Shown piece by piece: positions 25,643-34,393 of a DNA stretch of 38,454 nucleotides. The stretch covers positions 1 to 38,454 of the forward strand of contig JAJRTS010000076.1 of assembly GCA_024278175.1 (NCBI GenBank), in the 5' to 3' direction. A model generated the notes under the pieces. That model did no database searches and was not told the origin of the DNA. It was given only the letters and a program-made list of their open reading frames with translations. The first letter of the stretch is position 1. Each line of letters opens with the position of its first letter. This DNA comes from Gemmatimonadales bacterium. Lineage in GTDB: Bacteria > Gemmatimonadota > Glassbacteria > GWA2-58-10. The translations under genes were made by a program, and so were the position numbers.

Positions 25643-26773
25643 TTAGCCCAACTGGCCCATCACAACGGCGACACCGGTCAGGATAACGGCGAACACCGCA
25701 GCCACGACCATGCTTTTCTGGATGCTCTTGCCCTTGGAAAGCATGCCCATCCAGGCGGGCAGGATCGTGGCGCCCAGCAGACCGATTGCGAAAATGATGG
25801 CGAACGCGCTGCCCCGCAGTTCAGGCATGACATTGGTAAACGTGACGCCCACGACCGAGGGGAAAATCGGGCCGAACATCAGGCCAGTCACGATTACCGC
25901 GGCTCCGGCCAGCCGGCCGCTTTTTGTGGACGACATGACAAAAATCGAAACGGCGGCCACCGCCGCCAGGATCGTAATCGCCAGTGCACCGTTAGCCGGG
26001 TTGACCACCATCGAGCTCACCAGCCGGGAGACCATCACGGAGATCCAGAAAGCGGACAGTACGCCCGAAGCGCGGCCCTCGGTGTAGCCGATACTGGTCA
26101 GGTAGGTGGTGACCCAGCCGCCCATCGAGGCCTCCAGGCCTATGTAGCAGAACAGCGCCAGCGCGGCCACCAGCACGAACGGGTTGCCCAGCAGGGCGAC
26201 AGCCTGACCCAGGCTGAACCCGGCGGGGCTGAGCTGGGGATAACCGGCGCTCAGACTGAACAGGATCCCGATCAGCACAACAACCGCGATAATGCTGACT
26301 GTTTTCTGCAGACCGATCCGGTTAACCAGGAAGATTGCCAGGAAGGGGGTGAAAAATGCACCGAGGCCGAAAAACATGTTGCCCAGGTTAAGCGCCGCCG
26401 GTGCGTTCTGCCCCTCGAACAGCACTATCGAAAGCAGGGTGTTGCCCACGGTGTTGACGCACATTCCGCCGACACCCAGCAGTACGCAGGCCACCACCGC
26501 AGCGAGGTAGCTGCGCGCCATGCCCAGCATCAGAATCGCCACGCCGGAGAGCAGGAAACCCAGGATGGCGAACGGCTTGTACCCCCAGGCGTCGACCAGT
26601 GGCCCGATCAACAGGACCACGAAGATGCTGGTAAACATCAGGGTGGAAATCAGCCCGCCCACCCTGGCGTCGTCGATCCCCAGTTTTTCGGCCAGCTTGA
26701 TCTTGAGCGCGCCGATCAGCGAAAAAACGATTCCGAGGGAGAATACGGCGAGAATAGCTACCAGTTGAATCAT
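25643..26773 (-). CDS. MFS transporter, sugar permease-like
   Basis: 376-aa integral membrane protein with about 12 hydrophobic segments, major facilitator superfamily. The loop after TM2 contains GPLVDAWGYKP in the place of motif A, and GVGGMCVNTVGNTLLS in the first half recalls the FucP/glucose-galactose (FGHS) branch, as does LNLGNMFFGLGAFFTPFL. GGAGG lies six bases before the ATG. The next gene, 47 bases downstream, is the Tat-exported isomerase-like protein, so a sugar or sugar derivative is the likely solute (inference). Confidence 0.92.
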   Translation of the reverse strand: MIQLVAILAVFSLGIVFSLIGALKIKLAEKLGIDDARVGGLISTLMFTSIFVVLLIGPLVDAWGYKPFAILGFLLSGVAILMLGMARSYLAAVVACVLLGVGGMCVNTVGNTLLSIVLFEGQNAPAALNLGNMFFGLGAFFTPFLAIFLVNRIGLQKTVSIIAVVVLIGILFSLSAGYPQLSPAGFSLGQAVALLGNPFVLVAALALFCYIGLEASMGGWVTTYLTSIGYTEGRASGVLSAFWISVMVSRLVSSMVVNPANGALAITILAAVAAVSIFVMSSTKSGRLAGAAVIVTGLMFGPIFPSVVGVTFTNVMPELRGSAFAIIFAIGLLGATILPAWMGMLSKGKSIQKSMVVAAVFAVILTGVAVVMGQLG

Positions 26774-26970
26774 GGACTGCCTCCGTGGAAGTGGACCTGT
26801 TGACCTGCCGCTGCGGAAAGTATTGAATATTAACGTTCGGTACGATTGAAGCTAATATTTAACTCCCGGGGGCGAACTGACAATAAAAAAACCAGATAAC
26901 CGGCAATCTGCGGCGCTCAGGCTTCCGAAAAGGGCGTATCACATCGCGCGCAGGGACTTTTGCGCAAGCT

Positions 26971-26999
26971 TTGACATCCCCGCCCAATAGGCGTATGAT
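26971..26999 (+). promoter_or_regulatory. Near-consensus sigma-70 promoter for the DMT transporter gene
   Basis: TTGACA (26971-26976), exactly 17 bases, TATGAT (26994-26999). Five of six -10 bases and all -35 bases match the Escherichia coli consensus. The start codon of the transporter is about 45 bases past the expected initiation point. Confidence 0.8.
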
Positions 27000-27050
27000 G
27001 TCTGTTTCCGGTTTGGTTTCGACAAACAACGTACACAACGTGGGGAAGTT

Positions 27051-27911
27051 ATGCCGTTGTATGTCGCCTACCTGGCCCTGGTGGGCAGGGTGCTGCTTAC
27101 CGGCTACGAGCGGATCATTTTCAAACAGGTCGGCACCGGCTCCGGCAGCGCGGAGAGCGTATTCCTGATTTTTACAACCGGAACGCTGTTGCTGGCGCCG
27201 TTCGGTTTGTTGGTGGAATGGCCCGGCGACTGGGGTTTTCTCTGGATTTCCGCGCTGGCCGCGCTGGCCTACACCGTACAGACCGTGTTTTATATCAAGT
27301 CGCTGAGCCAGGGCGAGGCCTCGCTGGTTGCCCCGTTGTATTATTTCAGCGTATTTTTCCTGCTGGTGCTCTCGGTTGTGTTCCTGGGCGAGTCGTTCGG
27401 GGTGGCCAAGCTTGCCGGGCTGGTGCTGCTGGTCTACGGCGCGTCGTTCCTGAACAAGAAGCAGAGTATCCTGCATTCGCTGCATGCTTTGGCCACCGAC
27501 AGGGCCTGCCGGCTGATGATCGTTTCCTCGCTGCTGGTGGCGCTGGGCCGCACTCTGGACACTTTTATGATACGCAGTGTGCATCCGCTGGTCTACGCGC
27601 TGGCGCTGTGTTTCTTTACCGACCTGTATCTGCTCGTCTGGTTGATTATTACCGGCAAGATGAGCTCGGCCAGGGAGATGTTTCGCAGCAGGCTGGGGGC
27701 GGGCATGATCGCCGGGGCGGTTGACTGCTACAGCTACCTGCTGCTGCTGATCGCGATCATGCGGATCGAGGTCAGTGTCGCCGAGCCGGCCAGTATGCTG
27801 GGGATGGTGGTTACCGTGGTGCTGGCCCATTTTCTTTTCGGCGAACGGATCAGGCAGCGGTTGCCGGGAGTGGTGGTGATGTTTTTCGGGGCGTGGCTGC
27901 TGTTTGTCTGA
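27051..27911 (+). CDS. EamA/DMT superfamily transporter
   Basis: 286-aa membrane protein of the drug/metabolite transporter superfamily, with two EamA repeats. Repeat one covers residues 1-135 and contains YTVQTVFYIKSLSQGEASLVAPLYYFSVFFLLVLSVVFLGESFG. Repeat two covers about 150-286 and ends IEVSVAEPASMLGMVVTVVLAHFLFGERI. About ten helices. GGGG-AAGTT precedes the ATG. It is a monocistronic unit with a strong promoter and no partner gene. Substrate unknown; family members export metabolites or sugars. Confidence 0.92.
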   Translation: MPLYVAYLALVGRVLLTGYERIIFKQVGTGSGSAESVFLIFTTGTLLLAPFGLLVEWPGDWGFLWISALAALAYTVQTVFYIKSLSQGEASLVAPLYYFSVFFLLVLSVVFLGESFGVAKLAGLVLLVYGASFLNKKQSILHSLHALATDRACRLMIVSSLLVALGRTLDTFMIRSVHPLVYALALCFFTDLYLLVWLIITGKMSSAREMFRSRLGAGMIAGAVDCYSYLLLLIAIMRIEVSVAEPASMLGMVVTVVLAHFLFGERIRQRLPGVVVMFFGAWLLFV

Positions 27912-28172
27912 AGCGCGCTCAGCCCGAATTATTCATAAAAATATCGTCCGCTTCTTTAACGGTAAGCACTCTACTAACTTATTGCAATATCACCCAAAAC
28001 TCTTTCCGATTCGAAAAATGATCCCACTGAAGAAAAAAAGTGTCGACATTTTTACCTTCGGCTCGCCTGCTTTGTCCGATTGGCTGCGTCATCGGCGGAT
28101 TGCGGTACAGAAGTACAGCGGCACCACCGCTTCCTTGCTCTCGAATAAATCAGGTTTCGTGAATAATCCGGG

Positions 28173-29237
28173 TCAGTACGCCGCCACCCGCTTGTAGGCC
28201 TCCACGATCCGGCTGAAAGTGGCGAAATCCACACTGTCGGGAACCGAGTGATCGGAGGCGAAAATGTAGCCGCCGCCACTTTTGAGAACAGGCACCACCC
28301 GCTCGATCTCCGCGATTATCTCTTCCGGCTTGTCCCACAGCACCGCGTTAAGTCCTCCATGCAGAACCAGCGTATCTCCCCATTGGCGCTTGAGTTCCAA
28401 CGGGTCGACCCCCGCCTTGACCTCCAGCGGATTGAGGCAGTCGATCCCGATATCGTGGAACTCCGGCAGGAACGGGCGGATGTCTCCGCAGGAGTGCAGG
28501 CGCACTTTGACCCCGCGGCTGTGGGCCCATTCCACCGCGCGGCGGTGATAGGGTTTGAGCAAATCGCGGTACATATCCACGGACATGAACTGCCCCAGTT
28601 TGAATCCCAGATCGTCGTACCAGGTCAGCACATCGAACTCATAGCCCGCATCCCACACCATCTCCAGCAGCGCCAGGCTGACTTCGAGGTAATGGCCGAA
28701 CATGTCGCGGCACCACTGGGGGTCCTCGATCAGCGCCACCAGCAGGCGCTCGGTGCCCAGCATCCAGCTATGGGTCACATCGAAACCGAACCAGGCCATG
28801 CCCTCGAACCAGTCGCCACGCCGGCGGCGCAGGCGGTACTCACGCTCGAGTTTTTTCCAGTCGATTCTGTCGCGCGAGGGTGTCATCCGCTGCCGGGCTT
28901 TGTCCCAGGAGTCCTTGTCGGTAACCGTGTAGTCCAGGAATTCCGGTGTGCCGCCATGATGGTTCCACTGCCTGATCGTCACTCCCCACTCGCTGCGGCG
29001 GACAGTGTACTCTTCGGTCTGCTCCAGGATTTCAACAGGGTAGCGCGGGCTGTTGTCGACTAATATCGTATAGGTCCTGTCCAGGGCGAAATAATCCTGC
29101 CAGCACACGCCTTCCGGCAGGCCCTCGGTATGCCAGCGCTCGATTGTACTCTCCCAGGGGAAGTCGTAAAACGGTGCGCGGTCGGCTTCGCGATGCGCAT
29201 AGGTGAGCTCCATCCTCTCCCGCGTAGTCATTTCCAT
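28173..29237 (-). CDS. Uroporphyrinogen decarboxylase-fold protein (URO-D/MtaA-like)
   Basis: 354-aa protein of the URO-D superfamily. The N-terminus MTTRERM..READRAPF matches the family opening. The C-terminal barrel shows VKVRLHSCGDIRPFLPEFHDIGIDCLNPLEVKAGVDP, LHGGLNAVL and GGGYIFASDHSVPDSVDF, which is the pattern of MtaA/CmuA-like members and catabolic paralogues more than of true HemE. The frame reaches back to ATG 29270 without a ribosome site. ATG 29237 has AAGGA eight bases upstream and gives the standard N-terminus. No heme or corrinoid genes adjoin, so haem synthesis is unlikely. Function uncertain. Confidence 0.88.
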   Translation of the reverse strand: MEMTTRERMELTYAHREADRAPFYDFPWESTIERWHTEGLPEGVCWQDYFALDRTYTILVDNSPRYPVEILEQTEEYTVRRSEWGVTIRQWNHHGGTPEFLDYTVTDKDSWDKARQRMTPSRDRIDWKKLEREYRLRRRRGDWFEGMAWFGFDVTHSWMLGTERLLVALIEDPQWCRDMFGHYLEVSLALLEMVWDAGYEFDVLTWYDDLGFKLGQFMSVDMYRDLLKPYHRRAVEWAHSRGVKVRLHSCGDIRPFLPEFHDIGIDCLNPLEVKAGVDPLELKRQWGDTLVLHGGLNAVLWDKPEEIIAEIERVVPVLKSGGGYIFASDHSVPDSVDFATFSRIVEAYKRVAAY

Positions 29238-29378
29238 AATCTTAGTCCTTAAACCGTATGAGTTGTCCATACCACAGGGAATCAGCTTATATTGGAATCC
29301 AATCTTTTGCGCGCAATTTGTCTTCAGTCCGGCCGGGAGCCGACCTCGGCCGATAACGGGGCGAAAGCCGTTTAAAGA

Positions 29379-29405
29379 TCATTTATTGCCTGCTGCAATA
29401 AATGA
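29379..29405. promoter_or_regulatory. Perfect 11-bp AT-rich palindrome, possible operator
   Basis: TCATTTATTGC (29379-29389), five bases CTGCT, GCAATAAATGA (29395-29405). It sits in the 315-base divergent gap between the URO-D gene and the HDOD gene, about 30 bases upstream of the HDOD promoter. It could be a dimeric repressor or activator site. It could instead form a hairpin, but no T run follows. The rest of the gap holds the promoter only. Confidence 0.45.
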
Positions 29406-29435
29406 CATCCTTTTGATTTAATGTCCAGTTATTTG

Positions 29436-29464
29436 TTGAAAAGATACTCAAGGGATGATACAAT
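29436..29464 (+). promoter_or_regulatory. Promoter for the HDOD gene
   Basis: TTGAAA (29436-29441), 17 bases, TACAAT (29459-29464): five of six -10 bases and four of six -35 bases match consensus. Expected initiation near 29471, about 80 bases before the start codon. Confidence 0.6.
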
Positions 29465-29552
29465 CCAACAAGCGGACCGGTATTCAGGAAAAAAACGGAA
29501 AAAATGTAAAATGCGTTCTCCGGCTTAATTTTTGTTGAAGAGTGTGGTGGAG

Positions 29553-30464
29553 ATGAGCGAAAAGGCCAGGCCTTTGGGTGACGGTAACAAAACAAAGCTG
29601 CGGGAATTGCTGCACCTGGTGGACGATTCCGAGATATCTTCTATCAAGAGCACGGTTGCCGAGCTGATCAGGTTGATCAACGATCCCAAATCAAACGCCA
29701 GGGATCTGAAAGAAGTAATCCAGTTGGACCCGCCGCTGACCGCCAAGCTGTTGAAGCTGGCCAATTCGGCGTATTTCTGTTTTCCGAGGGCGATTGGAGA
29801 TATCAAGGAAGCGGTGGTCTGCGTGGGGTTCAACGAGCTCAAGGAACTGGCGCTGAACCAGAAGATCAGCCAGTTGTTCAACCTGGGCGATGCGTTCGCC
29901 GGCTATTCGAGAGCGCTGCTCTGGAAGCACAGCGTTGCGGTGGCTATTTTCGGGAAGCTGCTCTATACCCGGGAGTTGAAGGCGCCGGGTGGCAATGCGT
30001 ACGTCGCGGGTCTGCTGCACGATATCGGAATCATAGTCGAGGACCAGTTTCTGCTCGATACGTTCTTCCGGATTCTCGATGAGTACGGAATAGGAGAGGC
30101 CGATTTCACGGAACTGGAGCAGAAATATCTGGGCTGGAACCACACGGATATCGGCCACGCGATAGCTGTGGACTGGAATTTCCCGGAAGAGACTGCCACG
30201 GCGATCCGCTACCATCACCGGCCCCTGTCGGTCGACGATGAGGCGGCCGAGTTGACCTGCGTACTGCATATCGCCGATTTCGTCTGCCATAATGAAATAA
30301 TAGGCTTCAGTGACGCCGCCAGCAAGGATCCCGCAATATTCCAGAAGTGCCTGGACAGGCTTAACAGGAGCGCCGGCACAAAAATAAACGATGAAAAAAT
30401 CGGGGAGATCCTGGAGGAAGTCCGGGAGAATATCGCCCGGATGGAGAAGACGGGCTGGTTTTGA
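29553..30464 (+). CDS. HDOD domain protein
   Basis: 303-aa cytoplasmic signalling protein with an HDOD domain (residues about 25-225). Characteristic stretches are DPPLTAKLLKLANSAYFCFPRAIGDIKEAVVCVGFNELKELAL and LWKHSVAVAIFGKLL. The GLLHDIGI motif retains the HD residues, and LGWNHTDIGHAIAVDWNFPEE follows. A further HD-like region (AIRYHHRPLS) then a C-terminal helix complete it. HDOD proteins are output or scaffold domains in c-di-GMP, chemotaxis and stress circuits; activity on nucleotides is unproven in most. No GGDEF or receiver domain is attached here. Starts upstream (TTG 29532, GTG 29544) are possible. ATG 29553 is preferred, with AAGAG at ten bases. Confidence 0.88.
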   Translation: MSEKARPLGDGNKTKLRELLHLVDDSEISSIKSTVAELIRLINDPKSNARDLKEVIQLDPPLTAKLLKLANSAYFCFPRAIGDIKEAVVCVGFNELKELALNQKISQLFNLGDAFAGYSRALLWKHSVAVAIFGKLLYTRELKAPGGNAYVAGLLHDIGIIVEDQFLLDTFFRILDEYGIGEADFTELEQKYLGWNHTDIGHAIAVDWNFPEETATAIRYHHRPLSVDDEAAELTCVLHIADFVCHNEIIGFSDAASKDPAIFQKCLDRLNRSAGTKINDEKIGEILEEVRENIARMEKTGWF

Positions 30465-30534
30465 GCGTTAATCAAAAGGATTCCTCGCGGCCTGCCGCGG
30501 TGGTAGTTCGTTTTGACCGATCAGGCAGAAATTT

Positions 30535-30564
30535 AAAAGGGAGAGCCGCAAGGCCCTCCCTTTT
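30535..30564. terminator. Bidirectional terminator between HDOD and URO-D-like genes
   Basis: Stem AAAAGGGAG / CTCCCTTTT with an inner GCC-GCAA-GGC hairpin. A and T tracts lie on both flanks, and the genes on either side converge. Confidence 0.8.
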
Positions 30565-30585
30565 GAACATGGATTATTTGCTAAC

Positions 30586-31656
30586 TCAATTCCGGGTCCA
30601 TTTCTCCGTGTTTTTCAGCAGGGTGCGGGCCTCGTCTTCGCTCTCACACCGGGTGCCGATCAGCAAGCCCCTGGGGCTGATACCCTCCAGCACGCCCTGC
30701 ACGTCGTTGGGGGCCATCCCCTGCAACAGCAGCAGCTTGCCTTTTTCCTGAATCCGGCGGTACATGTCGAACCATTTCGGCGAGCCGGTGCCGGGGTTGC
30801 CCGCGCCGGGCACCCACTGGATACCGCTGAGTCCGGGGATTTCCAGCAGCATGTCCAGGTGCTTGATCGCATCGGGGCCGTCCAGATGGTAGAGGCTGCC
30901 GCCGATGTGATCGATCTCCTGGGTAAGGTGCGGGATGACGAACTCGCCGAACATCTCCGGGCTGAGCATCGCGCAGAAGTCGCACTGCACGTCGCAGCCG
31001 CCGTCGGGGAACCAGACGAACATCCAGTTGGTGGTTCCCTGCTGGTAGCGGGTGATTATCTTGTACATCTCGTCGTATGTTTCCAGCCACAGCTTGTTAA
31101 CTTTGTCCGTGGCCTGCTTAACTTTTTCCGGGGAGTCGATCAGGTCGTAGAGCAGGTCCTGGGTGCCGCGAAGGTGGCAGAGGATGTCGAACACGCTGTT
31201 GATATCTGTCAGCCCGGCAAAATACCTGCCGCGGCCCCGCTCTGCGGCCAGCTCGGCCAGCTCCATCGTGGTTTTCCACCATCCGCCCCGCCTGTCCGCT
31301 TCCAGAGCCAGCACATCGTCGATATTCAGCCTGCCGGGCGGCTCGAACCAGACCGTGTCCTCGTTGATCCGCACCTTGCAGCCCAGGTAGGCCGCAGGTG
31401 TGCCGGGACCCAGATTGATCCACATGTTGGGGATCAGCTCCCCGCCGAAAAAGGTTTTGCGGCAGTGGTCCTCCCACACGTCCACGATCCGTTCGGGGTT
31501 GTCCAGGTTGCGCGACATGTGGAACGGGTCCCACTCATCGCCCGCGGCCCCGTCGCGCGGCGCGCTCACCTGCACAACGCAACGGTCGACCAGCTCACGG
31601 TTCCACCATGCCAGAATCCGCTCCCGAGCCATATCCCAGTCTTGCTTGAACTCCAT
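30586..31656 (-). CDS. URO-D-fold protein, divergent paralogue
   Basis: 356-aa protein distantly of the uroporphyrinogen decarboxylase superfamily. Helical N-terminus MEFKQDWDMARERILAWWNRELVDR, then a barrel with FAGLTDINSVFDILCHLRGTQDLLYDLID and the C-terminal LYHLDGPDAIKHLDMLLEIPGLSGIQWVPGAGNP and LLIGTRCESEDEARTLL. It is clearly different in sequence from the other URO-D-like protein in the window. GAGGG lies seven bases before ATG. It is downstream of, and 81 bases from, an amidohydrolase on the same strand, probably one transcript. No cobamide or haem genes nearby. The reaction is unknown; I infer a catabolic rather than haem-biosynthetic role. Confidence 0.85.
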   Translation of the reverse strand: MEFKQDWDMARERILAWWNRELVDRCVVQVSAPRDGAAGDEWDPFHMSRNLDNPERIVDVWEDHCRKTFFGGELIPNMWINLGPGTPAAYLGCKVRINEDTVWFEPPGRLNIDDVLALEADRRGGWWKTTMELAELAAERGRGRYFAGLTDINSVFDILCHLRGTQDLLYDLIDSPEKVKQATDKVNKLWLETYDEMYKIITRYQQGTTNWMFVWFPDGGCDVQCDFCAMLSPEMFGEFVIPHLTQEIDHIGGSLYHLDGPDAIKHLDMLLEIPGLSGIQWVPGAGNPGTGSPKWFDMYRRIQEKGKLLLLQGMAPNDVQGVLEGISPRGLLIGTRCESEDEARTLLKNTEKWTRN

Positions 31657-31737
31657 TCTCTCGCCCTCTTAAACCCCGGTCAATTCTTGCAGCTTGTCGA
31701 AAACGTGCGTTTCCTGCCGGTCCCGGGCCGATCGGTT

Positions 31738-32802
31738 TCAGCCGTTCCAGTAAAAATTCCAGGCCGTATCGTGGTAAAATTTCTTCAGCGTCTCAGCGCT
31801 CAGGTCCAGCGAGTGGATTTTCCAGCGGCCCTGGCGCGAGGGGTGGCTGGGGTAGTCCCAGTACTCGTCGCGGGTCTCGAAAAAACGCCAGCAGAGGCGA
31901 TACATCTCGAGCTCCGGGTCCATGTCGCTGCCGAACGCGATCCTGTCGGCGAACTCGGTGATCAGCTCGCGGGAGCTCCAGGGCTGACGGCCCAGCTCGT
32001 TGATCCGGGCGCTGACATCACAGTAGAAGTTAGGGTACGTTTCCAGCATCCGGCGCAGTTCGGGGAGGTTCTCGCCGCGGGCCGCGCAGTGGGCCGCCCA
32101 GAAGCGGGTGCCGGGGTGGCGTTTGATCACGTTTTCCTGCTGGGCCAGCACGTCTGCCTTAGTGGGGTGGCGGGACGGGTCGTTGAACGCCCAGTCGGGG
32201 TGGCGGATAAGCTCCTCGTAGCGCTCGTTGAAGCGGTCCAGCGGGATGAAAAAAGCATCGGGGTCGGCGGTGTGGAAGATAAACGGCATGTTCAACTCGC
32301 CGGCCAGCGCATAGACCGGATCCAGCCGCTCGTCGTCGATCCGCCACAGCCCGCCCTCCGGGTTTTTGGCGGTCAGGCCCATGTCCTTCCAGAATTTGAA
32401 TCCCCCCAGGCCTAGGTCGCCCAGGCGTTTCATCCAGTCGAGAAAATGGTCCGGCTTGCCCGTGCGTTCCAGCTCATCGAGATGGTTCCAGATCACGACC
32501 TTGAAGCGGTCGGGATAGGCGCCGCTGAAACGCTTGATATAGCCCGGTACTTCCTCGATCGGCAGCCAGGTAAGCGTAACACAGGCCTCCAGGCCCGCCT
32601 GGTCCATCAGTTTCAGGTACTTCTCGGCGGTCATCCCGTTTACCTCGTCAAGATGCACGTGGGCGTCGACCGCCGGATGTTTCGGCCGCTCGGGGAGGTG
32701 GATTGTCTGCCTGAGCATGGTTCTGGGTTCAAAGTCCTTGAGCAGGAGAGTATCCTCCACCTCGACCTCGTCGTAAGCGCCTTTCAATTCCTGGTCAGCC
32801 AT
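31738..32802 (-). CDS. Amidohydrolase family metal-dependent hydrolase
   Basis: 354-aa TIM-barrel enzyme of the amidohydrolase_2 type. Metal ligands are visible: H48 and H50 (AVDAHVH), H177 (FIFHTADP), H238 (WAAHCA) and D293 (AFGSDMDP). Members hydrolyse or decarboxylate small carboxylic or lactone substrates. AGGAG lies five to six bases before ATG. It is the first gene of a two-gene minus-strand unit with a URO-D-like protein, divergent from the metallo-beta-lactamase-fold gene. The pairing suggests a catabolic step on an aromatic or sugar-lactone compound, which is speculative. Confidence 0.9.
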   Translation of the reverse strand: MADQELKGAYDEVEVEDTLLLKDFEPRTMLRQTIHLPERPKHPAVDAHVHLDEVNGMTAEKYLKLMDQAGLEACVTLTWLPIEEVPGYIKRFSGAYPDRFKVVIWNHLDELERTGKPDHFLDWMKRLGDLGLGGFKFWKDMGLTAKNPEGGLWRIDDERLDPVYALAGELNMPFIFHTADPDAFFIPLDRFNERYEELIRHPDWAFNDPSRHPTKADVLAQQENVIKRHPGTRFWAAHCAARGENLPELRRMLETYPNFYCDVSARINELGRQPWSSRELITEFADRIAFGSDMDPELEMYRLCWRFFETRDEYWDYPSHPSRQGRWKIHSLDLSAETLKKFYHDTAWNFYWNG

Positions 32803-32975
32803 TTTATCTCCTTGCTGCTTGCTAAAGAGAGGAAGTCAAACATATAATAAGCCGATATCCGCTCCGGCGGTTAAGGGCCTGGAAAGTGAAGTGCCGTGGG
32901 GGCACAGCTTGATTGAGAATATAAAAGGGCGCGCTTGCGGCACAACCATTTCGTCAGCCACTGAGGGGGCAACCG

Positions 32976-34058
32976 ATGGATCGACGACATTTTATTTCAT
33001 TGTCCGGCCTTTCGCTGGGCGCGGGGTGCACCGGCGGGGGGGCTTCGCACAACGCTGTCGACAGCGCACGGAAGGCGGCCAGCACCACACAGGGACGATA
33101 CTACCCGGCGGTAACCCACACAAGCCCGCTGGGCCACAAGGTGATCCACGACCGCAGCACCCTGATCGAACAACTGAAGTATGAGAACTGGGATCCGCAG
33201 CGGGATTGGAAAGACGACGCGGATGTCTGGATGGAGCACATCTACAAGTGGGGCCAGTTGGTGGAACCGATCCAGCGGCGGCCCGCCCGAATCCTGGAGA
33301 ACGTTTATCTGCTCGGTCCGGATGACTACCACCAGTGCGTCTACCTCTGGGATACCGGTTCCGGCCTGTTGCTGATAGACCCCAGCTACGAGAGGTTCTC
33401 CCCCCTGGTCAATACCCAGATCAGGCAGTTGGGTTTTAGGCTGGGGGACGTAAAGTGGGTGCTGCTGAGCCACATGCACTGGGACCACAGCCAGTGCGCC
33501 GCCGGGTGGGAGGCGCGCGGTGTGCCGGTGTACATTCACGAGGACGACCGCGGCTACATAACCGGCGAGCTGGACCCCGGGCCCCGCAGCCTGCCGATGA
33601 CCCCGGTTCGGGAGCCGGTGACGTTCACCGCCGGGCAGACGCTCACATTCGGCGCACTTAACCTGCGCGTGATCCACACCCCCGGCCACACCCCCGGCTC
33701 CGCCTGTCACAGTTTCGACTGGGCCGGCACGCCGGGACTGATCAGCGGAGATATCGTGCTCCATTTCGGCCGTCACGCCTGGATGGGCGCCTCCTACTGC
33801 GACTGGCCCCAGTACCTGGCCAGCCTGTGGCGGCTCCACCGTCACCCGGACGCCGCGCGGTGGCAGGCCCTGCTCCCCGGCCACGGCACCGTGGAACTGG
33901 AGGGCGCGCCGGACAGCCTGTGGCAGGTGATGCAGGTGGTCAGCTATATTATGCGTGAGCGCGAGACCGGCAGCGACATCGACTGGGTCGATTCTCACCA
34001 CCTGTTCTGGCAACTCAGGCAGGAGGGAAAACCGGGGCCGGAAGTGCTGAAAGGGTGA
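32976..34058 (+). CDS. Tat-exported lipoprotein metallo-beta-lactamase-fold hydrolase
   Basis: 360-aa protein. The N-terminus MDRRHFISLSGLSLGAGC combines an RRxF Tat motif and a lipobox-like GAG-C, so it is predicted to be a Tat lipoprotein. The metallo-beta-lactamase fold shows HxHxDH as SHMHWDH (H166, H168, D170, H171), H238 in TPGHTPGS, D259 in SGDIV and a His in LLPGHG near 305, so both metal sites are intact. GAGGGGG precedes the ATG by about six to seven bases. The sequence is of the general glyoxalase II/lactonase-like type. Substrate unknown. It faces the amidohydrolase gene divergently across 173 bases. Confidence 0.92.
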   Translation: MDRRHFISLSGLSLGAGCTGGGASHNAVDSARKAASTTQGRYYPAVTHTSPLGHKVIHDRSTLIEQLKYENWDPQRDWKDDADVWMEHIYKWGQLVEPIQRRPARILENVYLLGPDDYHQCVYLWDTGSGLLLIDPSYERFSPLVNTQIRQLGFRLGDVKWVLLSHMHWDHSQCAAGWEARGVPVYIHEDDRGYITGELDPGPRSLPMTPVREPVTFTAGQTLTFGALNLRVIHTPGHTPGSACHSFDWAGTPGLISGDIVLHFGRHAWMGASYCDWPQYLASLWRLHRHPDAARWQALLPGHGTVELEGAPDSLWQVMQVVSYIMRERETGSDIDWVDSHHLFWQLRQEGKPGPEVLKG

Positions 34059-34152
34059 ACTTGTCGATCCGTACACTGCCAGAAATATCCAGCCCCGTGG
34101 CCTCCGCAACCGTTTCCGCCTGCCCCTCTATTATCACAAGCTGGCGCATGAC

Positions 34153-34189
34153 GCCCGCACAGTCGCCCTCGATGGGCGGCTGTGCGGGC
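34153..34189 (+). terminator. 16-bp hairpin in the MBL-cutA gap
   Basis: GCCCGCACAG-T-CGCCC and GGGCG-G-CTGTGCGGGC, pairing continuously through one G-U with loop TCGAT. Only TTGG follows, so it may be a weak terminator or a structured leader for cutA. The remainder of the 335-base gap (34059-34393) has no recognisable gene. Confidence 0.45.
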
Positions 34190-34393
34190 TTGGTTCCTGG
34201 CCGGTCTACCCGGCTCAACTCTCTCCGGATATGCTCTCCAACTCCGCCGGTGTCAAATTAACAATTGCTTTCAATGAATTCCCGCCGCCTTCGGCCAAAG
34301 CGGTATTGCTATCGATGCGCCTAACTATTAGCTTCGATGGACACGATTTGAAACCTGGTCGGAGCACCTGTGGCTATAACGGGAGGAGACCGC

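Noticed and set aside
25631-26803. 390-codon plus-strand frame opposite the MFS gene
   Set aside because: Strongly His/Asp/Gln-rich translation, typical of the reverse complement of a hydrophobic membrane protein; no ribosome site.
27904-28197. 97-codon frame between the DMT transporter and URO-D genes
   Set aside because: No ribosome site, unusual composition and overlap with the 3' end of both neighbours. The stretch 28150-28175 contains TTTCGTGAATAATCCGGG, which may be a dispersed repeat, but I have only one copy here.
28173-31656. URO-D-like genes as hemE
   Set aside because: The two proteins lack the tight HemE sequence pattern and sit beside no haem genes; superfamily membership only.
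34015-34218. 67-codon minus-strand frame over the MBL 3' end and downstream hairpin
   Set aside because: It overlaps a well-supported gene and the hairpin at 34153-34189, with no ribosome site or family resemblance.
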